From CAWBRT01 sp963832365 (lineage in GTDB: Bacteria > Acidobacteriota > Terriglobia > Terriglobales > Acidobacteriaceae), in the NCBI GenBank assembly GCA_963832365.1, contig CAWHUL010000030.1, positions 62,001 to 126,000 of the forward strand: a DNA stretch of 64,000 bases, read 5' to 3'. Positions 8,685 through 15,288 of this stretch are shown piece after piece. Under the pieces are notes generated by a model that saw only the letters and a list, made by a program, of their open reading frames with translations, had not been told where the DNA came from and made no database searches. The position numbers and the translations under genes are program-made. Position 1 is the first letter of the stretch. Each line of letters begins with the position of its first letter.

Positions 8685-8816
8685 TCAGCCTAACTGATAG
8701 GACTCCGGCAGAAACGGCAGCACTCGTTCAAGCAGTTCGGGCGTATCTTCGCCATAGAACCGCGCAAATAGCGCGCGCCGGTCAGCATCACTGAGGTGGT
8801 AATCAAATGAGGTCAT
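8685..8816 (-). CDS. 43-residue small protein at the left edge of the element
   Basis: Reading on the minus strand from ATG at 8816 gives a 43-codon ORF beginning MTSFDYHLSDADRRALFARF and ending at TGA inside attL (8685-8687). A good ribosome site, GGAG, lies 6-7 bases upstream of the ATG. The sequence is acidic and helical with no membrane segment, and I recognise no family. Its last codons are derived from the tRNA fragment, so its stop depends on the integration. Confidence 0.45.
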   Translation of the reverse strand: MTSFDYHLSDADRRALFARFYGEDTPELLERVLPFLPESYQLG

Positions 8817-8829
8817 GTTTGCTCCAACA

Positions 8830-8862
8830 AAAAGCGCACCCTTTCGGGTACGCCGCTTTTTT
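8830..8862. terminator. Probable bidirectional Rho-independent terminator
   Basis: AAAAGCG (8830-8836) pairs with CGCTTTT (8854-8860), with an inner ACCC/GGGT stem. Runs of T follow on both strands. It separates the 8889-9811 genes from the 43-residue ORF. Confidence 0.55.
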
Positions 8863-8888
8863 CTATTCCGCTCAGGCTTTCGCCAGTA

Positions 8889-9230
8889 CTAAGAGTTGGT
8901 CAACTGGTTCACCGTAAAACCTGCCGACATTCGCGGCTGCCAACCCTTTTTTATGTTGGTCTGCAAAAGGCGCCAGCGGCCGGCAATCAGGGCGAGCCGT
9001 GCATCTCCGTTACGGCACATCTCGCGTGCGTCTGCTTCGGAGATATGCTGATGCTTGCGAAGATTGCATCTCGCGGGCGGTTGGCCGTGGTACTCCCAGC
9101 GGTTTCTTTCGACTGCCGATAGCAAACAAACTTCGTCGCCTTCGCTTCTCATCGACACACGTCCATTTTCGCCGCGTCGGTTTTCGTTTGCTTCTCCACG
9201 CCCGACGCCAAGGTGGAGAATCTCAACCAA
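8889..9230 (-). CDS. Hypothetical protein of the integrative element
   Basis: A 113-codon ORF starting 9 bases after the end of the MerR/HTH gene, so probably co-transcribed with it. The listed start is TTG. An internal ATG at 9152 (MRSEGDEVCLL) gives 87 residues and may be the true start, because the first 26 residues are of low-complexity composition. The C-terminal part contains HISEADAREMCRNGDARL and is probably alpha-helical. No family is recognised. Confidence 0.45.
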   Translation of the reverse strand: MVEILHLGVGRGEANENRRGENGRVSMRSEGDEVCLLSAVERNRWEYHGQPPARCNLRKHQHISEADAREMCRNGDARLALIAGRWRLLQTNIKKGWQPRMSAGFTVNQLTNS

Positions 9231-9238
9231 ACAAGAAC

Positions 9239-9811
9239 TCAGCGGTTGCGCCGAATCCCCGATAACTTATTGAGCGTGTCGCTAATGATGTAGTCGGCGG
9301 GAACGATCACAACGGGACAGGCATCTATGTTCCGCCCCTGAAGGTGCTCTGGATGATCTTTAACGTTGCGCTGGAGAACGTAATCGTGAGCAGGTGGCAA
9401 TCCAGGCGTGACGTGTATCAGACGCAAGAATACAGGCTCATCGTGGGAATCATTCTTATCAATAACATTCCACAACTGCCCAAGTCCCTGCGCGTCCGCG
9501 TCCTTGCGTGTTTTTAATTTTTGGCTCGCCTTTAAGTCTCGGTAATCGGCAACGTGCGCGACCTTCATTGCGACGAACAGGCTGGCAGCAAGGCCAAAGT
9601 TCACTCCAAGGTCCGCCATCGTTCTGAGTTTGATGATCTCGTAAGCCGAGAACGTCCAGCGCTTCTCCTGCTTCTCCCCAATAACCACATCGCCGCGGTT
9701 GATCCAGAGCCGAATCTTGTCCTGCGGCAAACCGGAAACAGCGGCCGCTTCCGGCAGACTAAAGACCCGCTCTGTCAGTGAGAAATTTTGTCGTGCGATC
9801 TGTTGTGTCAT
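9239..9811 (-). CDS. MerR-like helix-turn-helix protein of the integrative element
   Basis: A 190-residue protein. Residues about 15-65 form a MerR/HTH_17-type winged helix: FSLPEAAAVSGLPQDKIRLWINRGDVV followed by RWTFSAYEIIKLRTMADLG. The rest (about 70-190) does not match a family I know. It likely regulates the element's own genes by binding DNA. The start has GGAGA at 9816-9820 and a candidate promoter at 9835-9863. Such proteins commonly accompany small integrative elements. Confidence 0.72.
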   Translation of the reverse strand: MTQQIARQNFSLTERVFSLPEAAAVSGLPQDKIRLWINRGDVVIGEKQEKRWTFSAYEIIKLRTMADLGVNFGLAASLFVAMKVAHVADYRDLKASQKLKTRKDADAQGLGQLWNVIDKNDSHDEPVFLRLIHVTPGLPPAHDYVLQRNVKDHPEHLQGRNIDACPVVIVPADYIISDTLNKLSGIRRNR

Positions 9812-9986
9812 ATCGTCTCCGTATCACTGACACTATATTGCTACGAAAATATAAATGCGTCAAGTGATTTACGTCATAGATGTTTGTGACAAAGTGGGGA
9901 GGTAAGCCGAGGCGAGCAAAGGCGGCGAGGTCGGCCGATGTTAGTTTTGCGGTTTCCGTCGGTGCCGCGGCCACGCTTCCGGCCAT
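9759..9986 (-). CDS. Possible small protein coupled to the excisionase
   Basis: A 75-codon ORF whose ATG overlaps the excisionase stop as TAATG, the usual sign of translational coupling. It would include TSADLAAFARLGLPPHFVTN. Against it, the ORF runs through an AT-rich region holding the promoter of the next gene and overlaps that gene's start by 53 bases. No family is recognised. It may be only an open frame. Confidence 0.3.
   Translation of the reverse strand: MAGSVAAAPTETAKLTSADLAAFARLGLPPHFVTNIYDVNHLTHLYFRSNIVSVIRRRYDTTDRTTKFLTDRAGL
9835..9863 (-). promoter_or_regulatory. Candidate promoter for the MerR-like gene
   Basis: On the minus strand TTGACG (9858-9863), a 17-base spacer, and CAATAT (9835-9840). 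The -35 is good and the -10 weak. The surrounding 50 bases are much more AT-rich than the genes. Confidence 0.4.
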
Positions 9987-10237
9987 TACCGCGAACCCCT
10001 GCGCGCGCCTCTACGTTGCTCGCGGGATTCTAACCACTCGCGTACTGACTCCACGCGATAAAGGACCGTCCGTCCTATAACAACGCGAGGCGGTCCAATG
10101 CGCCTTGTCTCCCAGCGGTCAAGAGTGCGCACTGATTTCTGGAGTTGAGCGGCTAGGGCTTCACGGTTGACGTAGCCGTCAAGCACTGACGCGGTATTTG
10201 TTTCCAATTGCTGCGGCTGTCTGTGAATAGCGTTCAT
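9986..10237 (-). CDS. AlpA-type excisionase / helix-turn-helix regulator
   Basis: An 83-residue protein with a single small helix-turn-helix of the AlpA/excisionase (HTH_17) type: DGYVNREALAAQLQKSVRTL, then RRIGPPRVVIGRTVLYRVESVREWL. Such proteins bend att DNA and direct excision by the partner tyrosine integrase, or regulate it. Its place in the same minus-strand run as the integrase supports that role. The C-terminus is Arg-rich. Confidence 0.82.
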   Translation of the reverse strand: MNAIHRQPQQLETNTASVLDGYVNREALAAQLQKSVRTLDRWETRRIGPPRVVIGRTVLYRVESVREWLESREQRRGARRGSR

Positions 10238-10315
10238 GCTGCCAACTGTCGCACGGGACGGTTAGACACGATGGCTTACGCGTCCAACAAAATTGCAGCG
10301 CGAAAAATTTGGGGA

Positions 10316-10528
10316 CTAGCGGCCGGTAGCCAATCTGACGATGTGGCGGATAGAATATTTGAGTTTACGGTTGCGCTTAACGCGTTCGGCGGCGGCCTTC
10401 GTTGATCCGAGGCGTGCCGCGAGAGATTTCACCTCGTTAATCCAAACATCCCTGTCACCTACATATTGAGTCCTTTCCCTTCGTCCGCGCGCGGCGGAGG
10501 CGCTTTTTTGTACATCGATACTGGCCAC
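10316..10528 (-). CDS. Possible small helix-rich protein
   Basis: A 70-codon ORF overlapping the end of the upstream hypothetical gene by 70 bases in another frame. Only the second half (DVWINEVKSLAARLGSTKAA and what follows) looks protein-like, with a pattern suggestive of a helix-turn-helix. A GTG at the EVKS position could give a 38-residue product. No family is recognised. Confidence 0.3.
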   Translation of the reverse strand: MASIDVQKSASAARGRRERTQYVGDRDVWINEVKSLAARLGSTKAAAERVKRNRKLKYSIRHIVRLATGR

Positions 10529-10995
10529 TCGAAAGGTATGCGGATTCTCAGCTTTTCGGTGAGTTTGCCTACTGTCATCGCCTCGTGAACGGCGGTTCTA
10601 ATGTCACCGTCATGCATTGCGAGTCGTAGGCAGTGCAGAGCTACGTTTAGCCTCCGAGCATCAGCAAAGACTTGCTCCGCGTTGTGGTACGTCTTAGACG
10701 GCTCCGTCGGCCACTTAGACGGAGGGATAAGTTGCCACTTGTGAACCAATTTGTTATTTCGCACAAGGTCACCGCAAACATGCTTTACCGCGCCCCGCAC
10801 AATTCGCATTGCAATTGCGAAGTTCCGAGGCAGGAGCTCTCGCCGCCCGTTCGTGATCTTGCGGAAAAGTTCAGCCTGTCCCGCGGCGGTTGTGGTATCG
10901 ATTGCCGGGGTTGGTTCGGGTGTGACGTAGATGCCGGTGCTTTTGATCGTCTTATTATTTGCCATGTTCGCCGCCATTTGCCTACTTGCCTGCAT
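10459..10995 (-). CDS. Hypothetical protein of the integrative element
   Basis: A 178-residue protein of unknown family, immediately downstream of the integrase and overlapping its end by 14 bases. Alternative Met starts at residues 7 and 11 would remove the overlap. It is basic and mainly helical: KITNGRRELLPRNFAIAMRI, then NAEQVFADARRLNVALHCLR. No catalytic motif is visible. Its position suggests an element-maintenance gene. Confidence 0.6.
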   Translation of the reverse strand: MQASRQMAANMANNKTIKSTGIYVTPEPTPAIDTTTAAGQAELFRKITNGRRELLPRNFAIAMRIVRGAVKHVCGDLVRNNKLVHKWQLIPPSKWPTEPSKTYHNAEQVFADARRLNVALHCLRLAMHDGDIRTAVHEAMTVGKLTEKLRIRIPFEWPVSMYKKAPPPRADEGKGLNM

Positions 10996-12184
10996 TGGCA
11001 GTTTTTAGAATTTCTCCAAAACGATTGGTCGCATCCCGCTGCGCTTCGTCTGATACGTGAGCGTATCTCGCCGTGGTTTGCGGTTGTGTGTGTCCGAGTA
11101 GCTTGCCGACTATTTGAAGCGACACGCCATTCGAGACAAGGTGACTCGCGTAACTGTGCCTCAGATCGTGAATGCGGACGGTTGGCTTGTATCGTGTGAT
11201 AGTTCTCCGCTTTCCCTTGAGTGTGATTGCTTCAGCAAGTCCAGCGGCCTTACATGCCTGAACCCACGGTCGGCGAATCGTGACGCGGGCCTTGTTTCCA
11301 TTCGCGCCGGGGAACAGTGGCCCGGTCGCTTTCGGCTTCATCGCGCGCAGCAACTCGAGTGCTGGACCGCTCAATGGGACGTGTTCGATACGCTGCTGTT
11401 TCGTGTGATGGCTGGGCTTAGTCCAGATGCCGCGCTGTAAATCGAATTGCGTCCAGTCGGCCTTTAATACCTCACCCTCGCGCGCGCCGGTCAGCAGAAG
11501 TAAGCGGAGCGCGTTAGAGGCGTTCTGGTCGTCATAGGCGTCCAGTGCCTCACTGAATCGTTGCATTTCCTCTACTGTTAGCCAACGTTCGCGCCGGTCC
11601 TCATGAAACCGCGGGACACCACGCGCGGGATTATCGGCGCGCCATTCCCACTCGATTGCGAGCGAGAACATCTTGGATAGGAGTGCAAGCACGCGGTTCG
11701 CACGGTAGGGCGTTGCTTTTAGCGATGCGTGCAGCGCTTCGATGTCCCGTTTCCCGACTGCTGCTAGGCGCAAGGCGCCGATGTGCGGCCGGACGATGGT
11801 ATCTAGCATCTGCCGGTCATTGCGTAGGCTAGAAGGCCGTTTATGCGTAATTGCATAGCGTTCTAGGTATTGCGTCGCCAGCTCTCCGAGTGTCGGTTCC
11901 GAGCGGTCCTGCTCGCGCTCCTCCAATGGATCGTGACCGTCCAGAATTCGCCCTCTGAGTTGCAGCGCTCGTTCCCGCGCCGCGGTTGCGGTCAGCTCAG
12001 GATGCCTGCCAATTGTGTACCGGCGCTTTCGGCCATGTATCCGATAATCGAGCACGAACGCAACAACGCCAGCACGAGTGATTCTTACTCCGAAACCGGG
12101 AATTTCGGCGTCCCACTCAATCCGATTCCCCTGCTCAGGGGCGGTCAGCTTTCCGATAGTTCGCTGAACAATTCGCCGTTCCAT
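10982..12184 (-). CDS. Tyrosine recombinase, P4-type integrase
   Basis: A 400-residue integrase of the P4/tRNA-island type. Residues 1-90 are the DUF4102-type arm-binding domain (GFGVRITRAG, RRYTIGRHPELTATAARE), about 100-190 the core-binding SAM-like domain, and about 200-390 the catalytic domain. The catalytic set is complete: Arg235 (LLTGAREGEVL), His339 and Arg342 (HDLRH), His365 (LGHT) and the nucleophile Tyr374 (TTARYAHVS). The start is backed by GGAGG at 12190-12194. Its 5' end faces attR 155 bases away, the normal P4 arrangement, and it is the obvious agent of the insertion into tRNA-Gln. Confidence 0.93.
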   Translation of the reverse strand: MERRIVQRTIGKLTAPEQGNRIEWDAEIPGFGVRITRAGVVAFVLDYRIHGRKRRYTIGRHPELTATAARERALQLRGRILDGHDPLEEREQDRSEPTLGELATQYLERYAITHKRPSSLRNDRQMLDTIVRPHIGALRLAAVGKRDIEALHASLKATPYRANRVLALLSKMFSLAIEWEWRADNPARGVPRFHEDRRERWLTVEEMQRFSEALDAYDDQNASNALRLLLLTGAREGEVLKADWTQFDLQRGIWTKPSHHTKQQRIEHVPLSGPALELLRAMKPKATGPLFPGANGNKARVTIRRPWVQACKAAGLAEAITLKGKRRTITRYKPTVRIHDLRHSYASHLVSNGVSLQIVGKLLGHTQPQTTARYAHVSDEAQRDATNRFGEILKTANAGK

Positions 12185-12193
12185 GTCGCCTCC

Positions 12194-12321
12194 GTGTCAC
12201 CACTGTGTCACCAAAAAGCGCGCATCTATGGCGTTAAGTGTCTCTCATTGTCAGCAGTACGTCAAGATATGTCTTTCTTAAATAATAAGATAGAGAACAA
12301 GTGCTTTGTTTGTGTGTCACC
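12194..12321. promoter_or_regulatory. Three GTGTCACC repeats between integrase and attR
   Basis: GTGTCACC occurs at 12194-12201, 12205-12212 and 12314-12321 in the same orientation. The first two are spaced 11 bases apart, one helical turn. The location fits arm-type binding sites of the integrase or its autoregulation. Function is inferred. Confidence 0.4.
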
Positions 12322-12344
12322 ATGCGTCTTAGAGTTGATGACTC

Positions 12345-12385
12345 TGGATCAGCATATCGGGGTTCGAATCCCTGGGGGGCAGCCA
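12345..12385 (+). tRNA. tRNA-Gln(CUG), 3' half including encoded CCA
   Basis: Contains the anticodon CTG (12344-12346, first base shared with attR), stem TCAGC (12349-12353), variable ATAT, T stem CGGGG (12358-12362), loop TTCGAAT, T stem CCCTG, acceptor GGGGGCA, discriminator G and CCA (12383-12385). The sequence upstream of the anticodon loop has no D arm or acceptor strand, so this copy cannot form a tRNA alone. It complements the 5' half at 8650-8681. Confidence 0.8.
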
Positions 12386-12387
12386 AT
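12362..12387. repeat. 26-bp att-type direct repeat, copy 1 (tRNA 3' end)
   Basis: The tRNA T-loop to CCA segment, identical to 15100-15125. The pair bounds the second, older element. Confidence 0.8.
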
Positions 12388-12392
12388 CTTTT

Positions 12393-12771
12393 TCAACAAC
12401 TTCCAGCGATTTCTCTTCGGTCGTTAATGCCGCTGGTTGCGCCTGGGTTGCATTGAGTTGCAGAGTCGTTTTCGCGTCCCAGTCGGTCTATCCATGAAAT
12501 ATCCGCTCCCGGAATCAGATGGCCGGAGTTATCCACGGTGATCTGAATCGAGCCGTGGCCCATCTGTTCCTTCACCTAGGCTAGGGAAGCACCGTCCTGA
12601 AATCAGTAGGCGGCCGAACGTGTGCCGCAGATCGTGAAAGCGGAACCTGCGGAGTCCGGCCTGCTCCAGGGCCGGTTCCATGTACCGCACGGCGATGTTG
12701 TCGGGTTTGATGGAAGAGACCGCGGGCGGAGACACACGAGGCCTGATCGAATGCCGCATTCCTGACCGCAT
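12393..12771 (-). pseudogene. Tyrosine integrase relic (frameshifted C-terminal part)
   Basis: On the minus strand one frame carries DNIAVRYMEPALEQAGLRRF followed by the catalytic FHDLRHTFGRLLI. A second frame, after a shift near 12575, carries KEQMGHGSIQITVDNSGHLI, which matches the usual VKEQMGHSSIQVTVDTYGHL with the nucleophile Tyr position now Ser. The N-terminal two thirds is missing or unrecognisable (12772-12910 holds nothing I can assign). This integrase is inactive. Confidence 0.82.
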
Positions 12772-12910
12772 AGCCCATGTCTAGGACATTCCACAATGCT
12801 TCCTTGTCGTGCGGAAACTTGTGAGAAGAATCAATCTGGCTCCCAGCCTGGGACTGGACCAAATCTGCAACTCCAGGCTGGGACCCGCGATTCACTTCCG
12901 TCTGGCGGCA

Positions 12911-14731
12911 CTACTCCACGTCGGAGACTTTGCCATTCTTGAAACTGACCTTCAGGTCTTTGTACTTGTATATCTTCTTCTTGTGACCAATATCCACCAC
13001 CGTGTCGGGGGAGCCAAGTATAGCTGTTACGTCGTCAACGCTCTGTCCCTTCTCGATCTTCTTCGGGGCCGCAGCCGTCGTTGGCGGAGCTGCTCCAGGC
13101 TCGAGTTGCGCCTGGCTCACAACATCCTGTTCCGCCAAATCGGCTTCGTTTAGCTGTTGATTGATCTCGGCAATGGCATTGGCTTCCGGCGGTGGAGCAT
13201 TTTGCGCAAAGTCCGAATTGATTGGTGCGCCCACGGCCGACGGCGGAGCTTTGGGTAACCCGCCCTTGCCCTGCTTTTCCTGAAGCTCCTGCAAGCCCAG
13301 ATCAATCGTCTCCCGCAGATGGTTTTGCATATCCTGCAAATCGGTCAAAGCGACCGTGACCACGGTAGACTTCCGGCACTCCAGACCGCCCTTGCTCGAC
13401 AACACCATCAGACTCGCATCCGTGGCGGAGGGCCCCGGCGGCGCTACCAGCTTCAGTACGTCACCATCGCTGAGAGCGCACTCTGCTCCGGATGAGTCGA
13501 CCACATCCAGCGCACTGGCGGCAACGAACACATGGGGCTTGTTATCCGCCAGCAATCTTCCGATACTGCTGGACGCCGGGTCGATTTCCTGCTTCGCGGC
13601 AACCTGTCTTGCCTCGTCGTTCGTCAGGGCAATCTGGCCCTTCACCTCGTCGGCGATCATCTGCTTCACTTCTGGCGTGAGCGCTGCGGCTCCTTCAGGG
13701 GCTTGCTGCGCAGCCCTCTGCTCTCTTGCCTCCTGGCGGGCCGCATATGCAGCGTTCAGATTGGCGGCGATCAAATAGTCCGTCAACCAAAACGCAGGGC
13801 TCGCGTACACCGGGTAGGGCGTGAAATAGTAGCCGTAATAGCCGTACCAGGGGCTGCCATCCCAGCCCCAGCCATAAGCCACCGGCGAGTACCACGGGTT
13901 ATACGCCCATCCATAAAATCCCAACGGGTAATAGCGCGCGGGAGCATACACATTCATATAGACGCCATGGTAACTGTACCCGCGGTAGTAACGGTCATAC
14001 GCACGCCCGTTTTGGTAGTAGGTTCGACGCGCGTAGTCGTGCCCATGGTACGAGTAGGGGCGCTGAACGTACCCCGCTCGGCCCCGCTCGGCAACGATCC
14101 TGGAGTGGTCGTGGCGCTCGACCGAAACGCGCCGGCTCCCGTTCAGGCTGTGGTGAACATCCATCCCGCGCTTGGCATCATGCACATCGCTGACTCTGCC
14201 ATTGGGGCGCCGTTGTACCGCGCTGCCGTTCTGCAAATGAGTCTGCTGGCTTCCACGTGGGGCAGGCCTTCCTGAAATGCTCGCGTTCCTTCCTGGTTGC
14301 CCGGGGTGGGCTCCGGGGCCTGGGGTCGGTCTTCCAGTGGCGGGAGTGGCGTGAGGCGTACTTGGTCCGGGTCCCGCCGGCCGTCCAGTGGTGGGCGTCC
14401 TTCCGGTGGTGGCCGGAGCCGCTGGCTTCGCTGTGCCCCGAGTCGGTTTGTTCGCCGCCGGAGCCGCAGGCCTGGATGTTGTTGTCGTCGGTTTGTTCGC
14501 CGTGGGCCTGGATGTCGTCGGTCTGCTCGCGGTGGGAGCAGTGCGCGTGGGAGCAGAGCGGGTTGCCGCTGGCCTGGATGGTGCGGCCGATCTAGCGGGG
14601 GCCTTAGGAGGCGGGCTCGCCGGCTTTTTCTTATCATCCGCTTGGCCTAACCATACGAGCGAGCACAGTATGATGAGGATCTCCGCTGTAAAACGAACGC
14701 AATTCCACTTCTGAGTGCGCAACGCGTGCAT
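12911..14731 (-). CDS. Exported Pro/Thr-rich, Tyr/Gly-rich protein with BamE-like tail
   Basis: A 606-residue protein. A signal-anchor or signal peptide (about 14-31) is followed by a disordered Ala/Pro/Thr/Lys region (about 33-160) with repeats such as SRPTTSRPTANKPTTTT. Next comes a His/Arg-rich stretch, then a Tyr/Trp/Gly-rich segment (about 230-305, YGWGWDGSPWYGYYGYYF), a helical region, and a C-terminal unit beginning IEKGQSVDDVTAILGSPDTV that resembles the BamE/SmpA fold. It probably resides in the envelope. The function is unknown, but similar YXWG-rich proteins are frequent in Acidobacteria. It lies inside the older island. Confidence 0.72.
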   Translation of the reverse strand: MHALRTQKWNCVRFTAEILIILCSLVWLGQADDKKKPASPPPKAPARSAAPSRPAATRSAPTRTAPTASRPTTSRPTANKPTTTTSRPAAPAANKPTRGTAKPAAPATTGRTPTTGRPAGPGPSTPHATPATGRPTPGPGAHPGQPGRNASISGRPAPRGSQQTHLQNGSAVQRRPNGRVSDVHDAKRGMDVHHSLNGSRRVSVERHDHSRIVAERGRAGYVQRPYSYHGHDYARRTYYQNGRAYDRYYRGYSYHGVYMNVYAPARYYPLGFYGWAYNPWYSPVAYGWGWDGSPWYGYYGYYFTPYPVYASPAFWLTDYLIAANLNAAYAARQEAREQRAAQQAPEGAAALTPEVKQMIADEVKGQIALTNDEARQVAAKQEIDPASSSIGRLLADNKPHVFVAASALDVVDSSGAECALSDGDVLKLVAPPGPSATDASLMVLSSKGGLECRKSTVVTVALTDLQDMQNHLRETIDLGLQELQEKQGKGGLPKAPPSAVGAPINSDFAQNAPPPEANAIAEINQQLNEADLAEQDVVSQAQLEPGAAPPTTAAAPKKIEKGQSVDDVTAILGSPDTVVDIGHKKKIYKYKDLKVSFKNGKVSDVE

Positions 14732-15099
14732 GAATTTTCCCTTTTCTCTTCGCAGGTTATTTGTCTATCCGGCGCTAATCATCCCTTGGCTACTCGACAT
14801 TGGTCACCTTGCTTCGCATCGGGGCACATCAATTGGCAGTTGTGGCAACGATGGACCTTCGACCTTGGAGGCCTCGTTGGCCCAGGTCGGTTGCAGCGTA
14901 GTCATTGCGGGTGACCAGCTCTGATTATACATCGGTTACCTCGCAAAGGCGGGCAGTTAATATCCACAGTTTTGAGATTTTCTCCGTTTTCTCATTCAAG
15001 CGGCGGTAAATCTTTCGGACACAGCCGGTACCACAAACCCGTCCGCGCATCGACCTGCCAAGAGATAAAACACGGACATGAGGGCGTTGCTGCCCCGCC
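14732..15099. other. Intergenic region without recognisable gene
   Basis: Contains the upstream region of the minus-strand 606-residue gene and the right end of the older island. I see no credible ORF, RNA or strong promoter. Confidence 0.5.
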
Positions 15100-15125
15100 G
15101 TTCGAATCCCTGGGGGGCAGCCAAT
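15100..15125. repeat. 26-bp att-type direct repeat, copy 2 (displaced tRNA 3' end)
   Basis: Identical to 12362-12387. The preceding 60 bases do not fold as tRNA, so this is a displaced 3' fragment marking the distal end of the older island. Confidence 0.8.
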
Positions 15126-15288
15126 AAAATCAGCAGCTCGGCTCGCTTCTCAGTTTCAACCAGTAGTCGCCATTTCACACCCCGCGCATTCCGCACTGCG
15201 ACCCAGTCTTTGACCTTGCAAAACCGCTCATCAGCAGTACAATTCGAGCAATCCAAAGCCACTGGATTTTCCCTACTGGAGGAGCGCA

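Larger units (their letters stand above)
8676..12353. mobile_element. Integrative element inserted in the tRNA-Gln anticodon arm
   Basis: Bounded by direct repeats TGACTCGGATCAGC (8676-8689, attL) and TGACTCTGGATCAGC (12339-12353, attR), both copies of the tRNA anticodon arm. All credible genes inside lie on the minus strand: a P4-type tyrosine integrase next to attR, a small unknown gene, an AlpA-like excisionase/regulator, a MerR/HTH protein and small unknown ORFs. No cargo of known function, replication gene or mobilisation gene is visible, so this is a minimal integrative element or a reduced satellite. Confidence 0.8.
12362..15125. mobile_element. Older degraded tRNA-Gln island with integrase relic
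   Basis: Two perfect 26-base direct repeats of the tRNA-Gln 3' end bound 2.7 kb containing a broken tyrosine integrase and a 606-residue exported protein. The arrangement is classic for integration at a tRNA 3' end. The first copy remains joined to the tRNA 3' half and the second is displaced. Confidence 0.65.

Noticed and set aside
8682..12344. Group I intron in the tRNA anticodon loop
   Set aside because: The insert is 3.65 kb with a tyrosine integrase and direct repeats. No intron core was seen, so integration is the simpler reading.
12581..12895. 104-residue frame N-terminal to the integrase relic
   Set aside because: Frame of low family likeness running across the relic; treated as part of the decayed region.
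13532..14275. 247-residue plus-strand frame
   Set aside because: Antisense to the repetitive 606-residue protein; its open frame follows from the biased composition.
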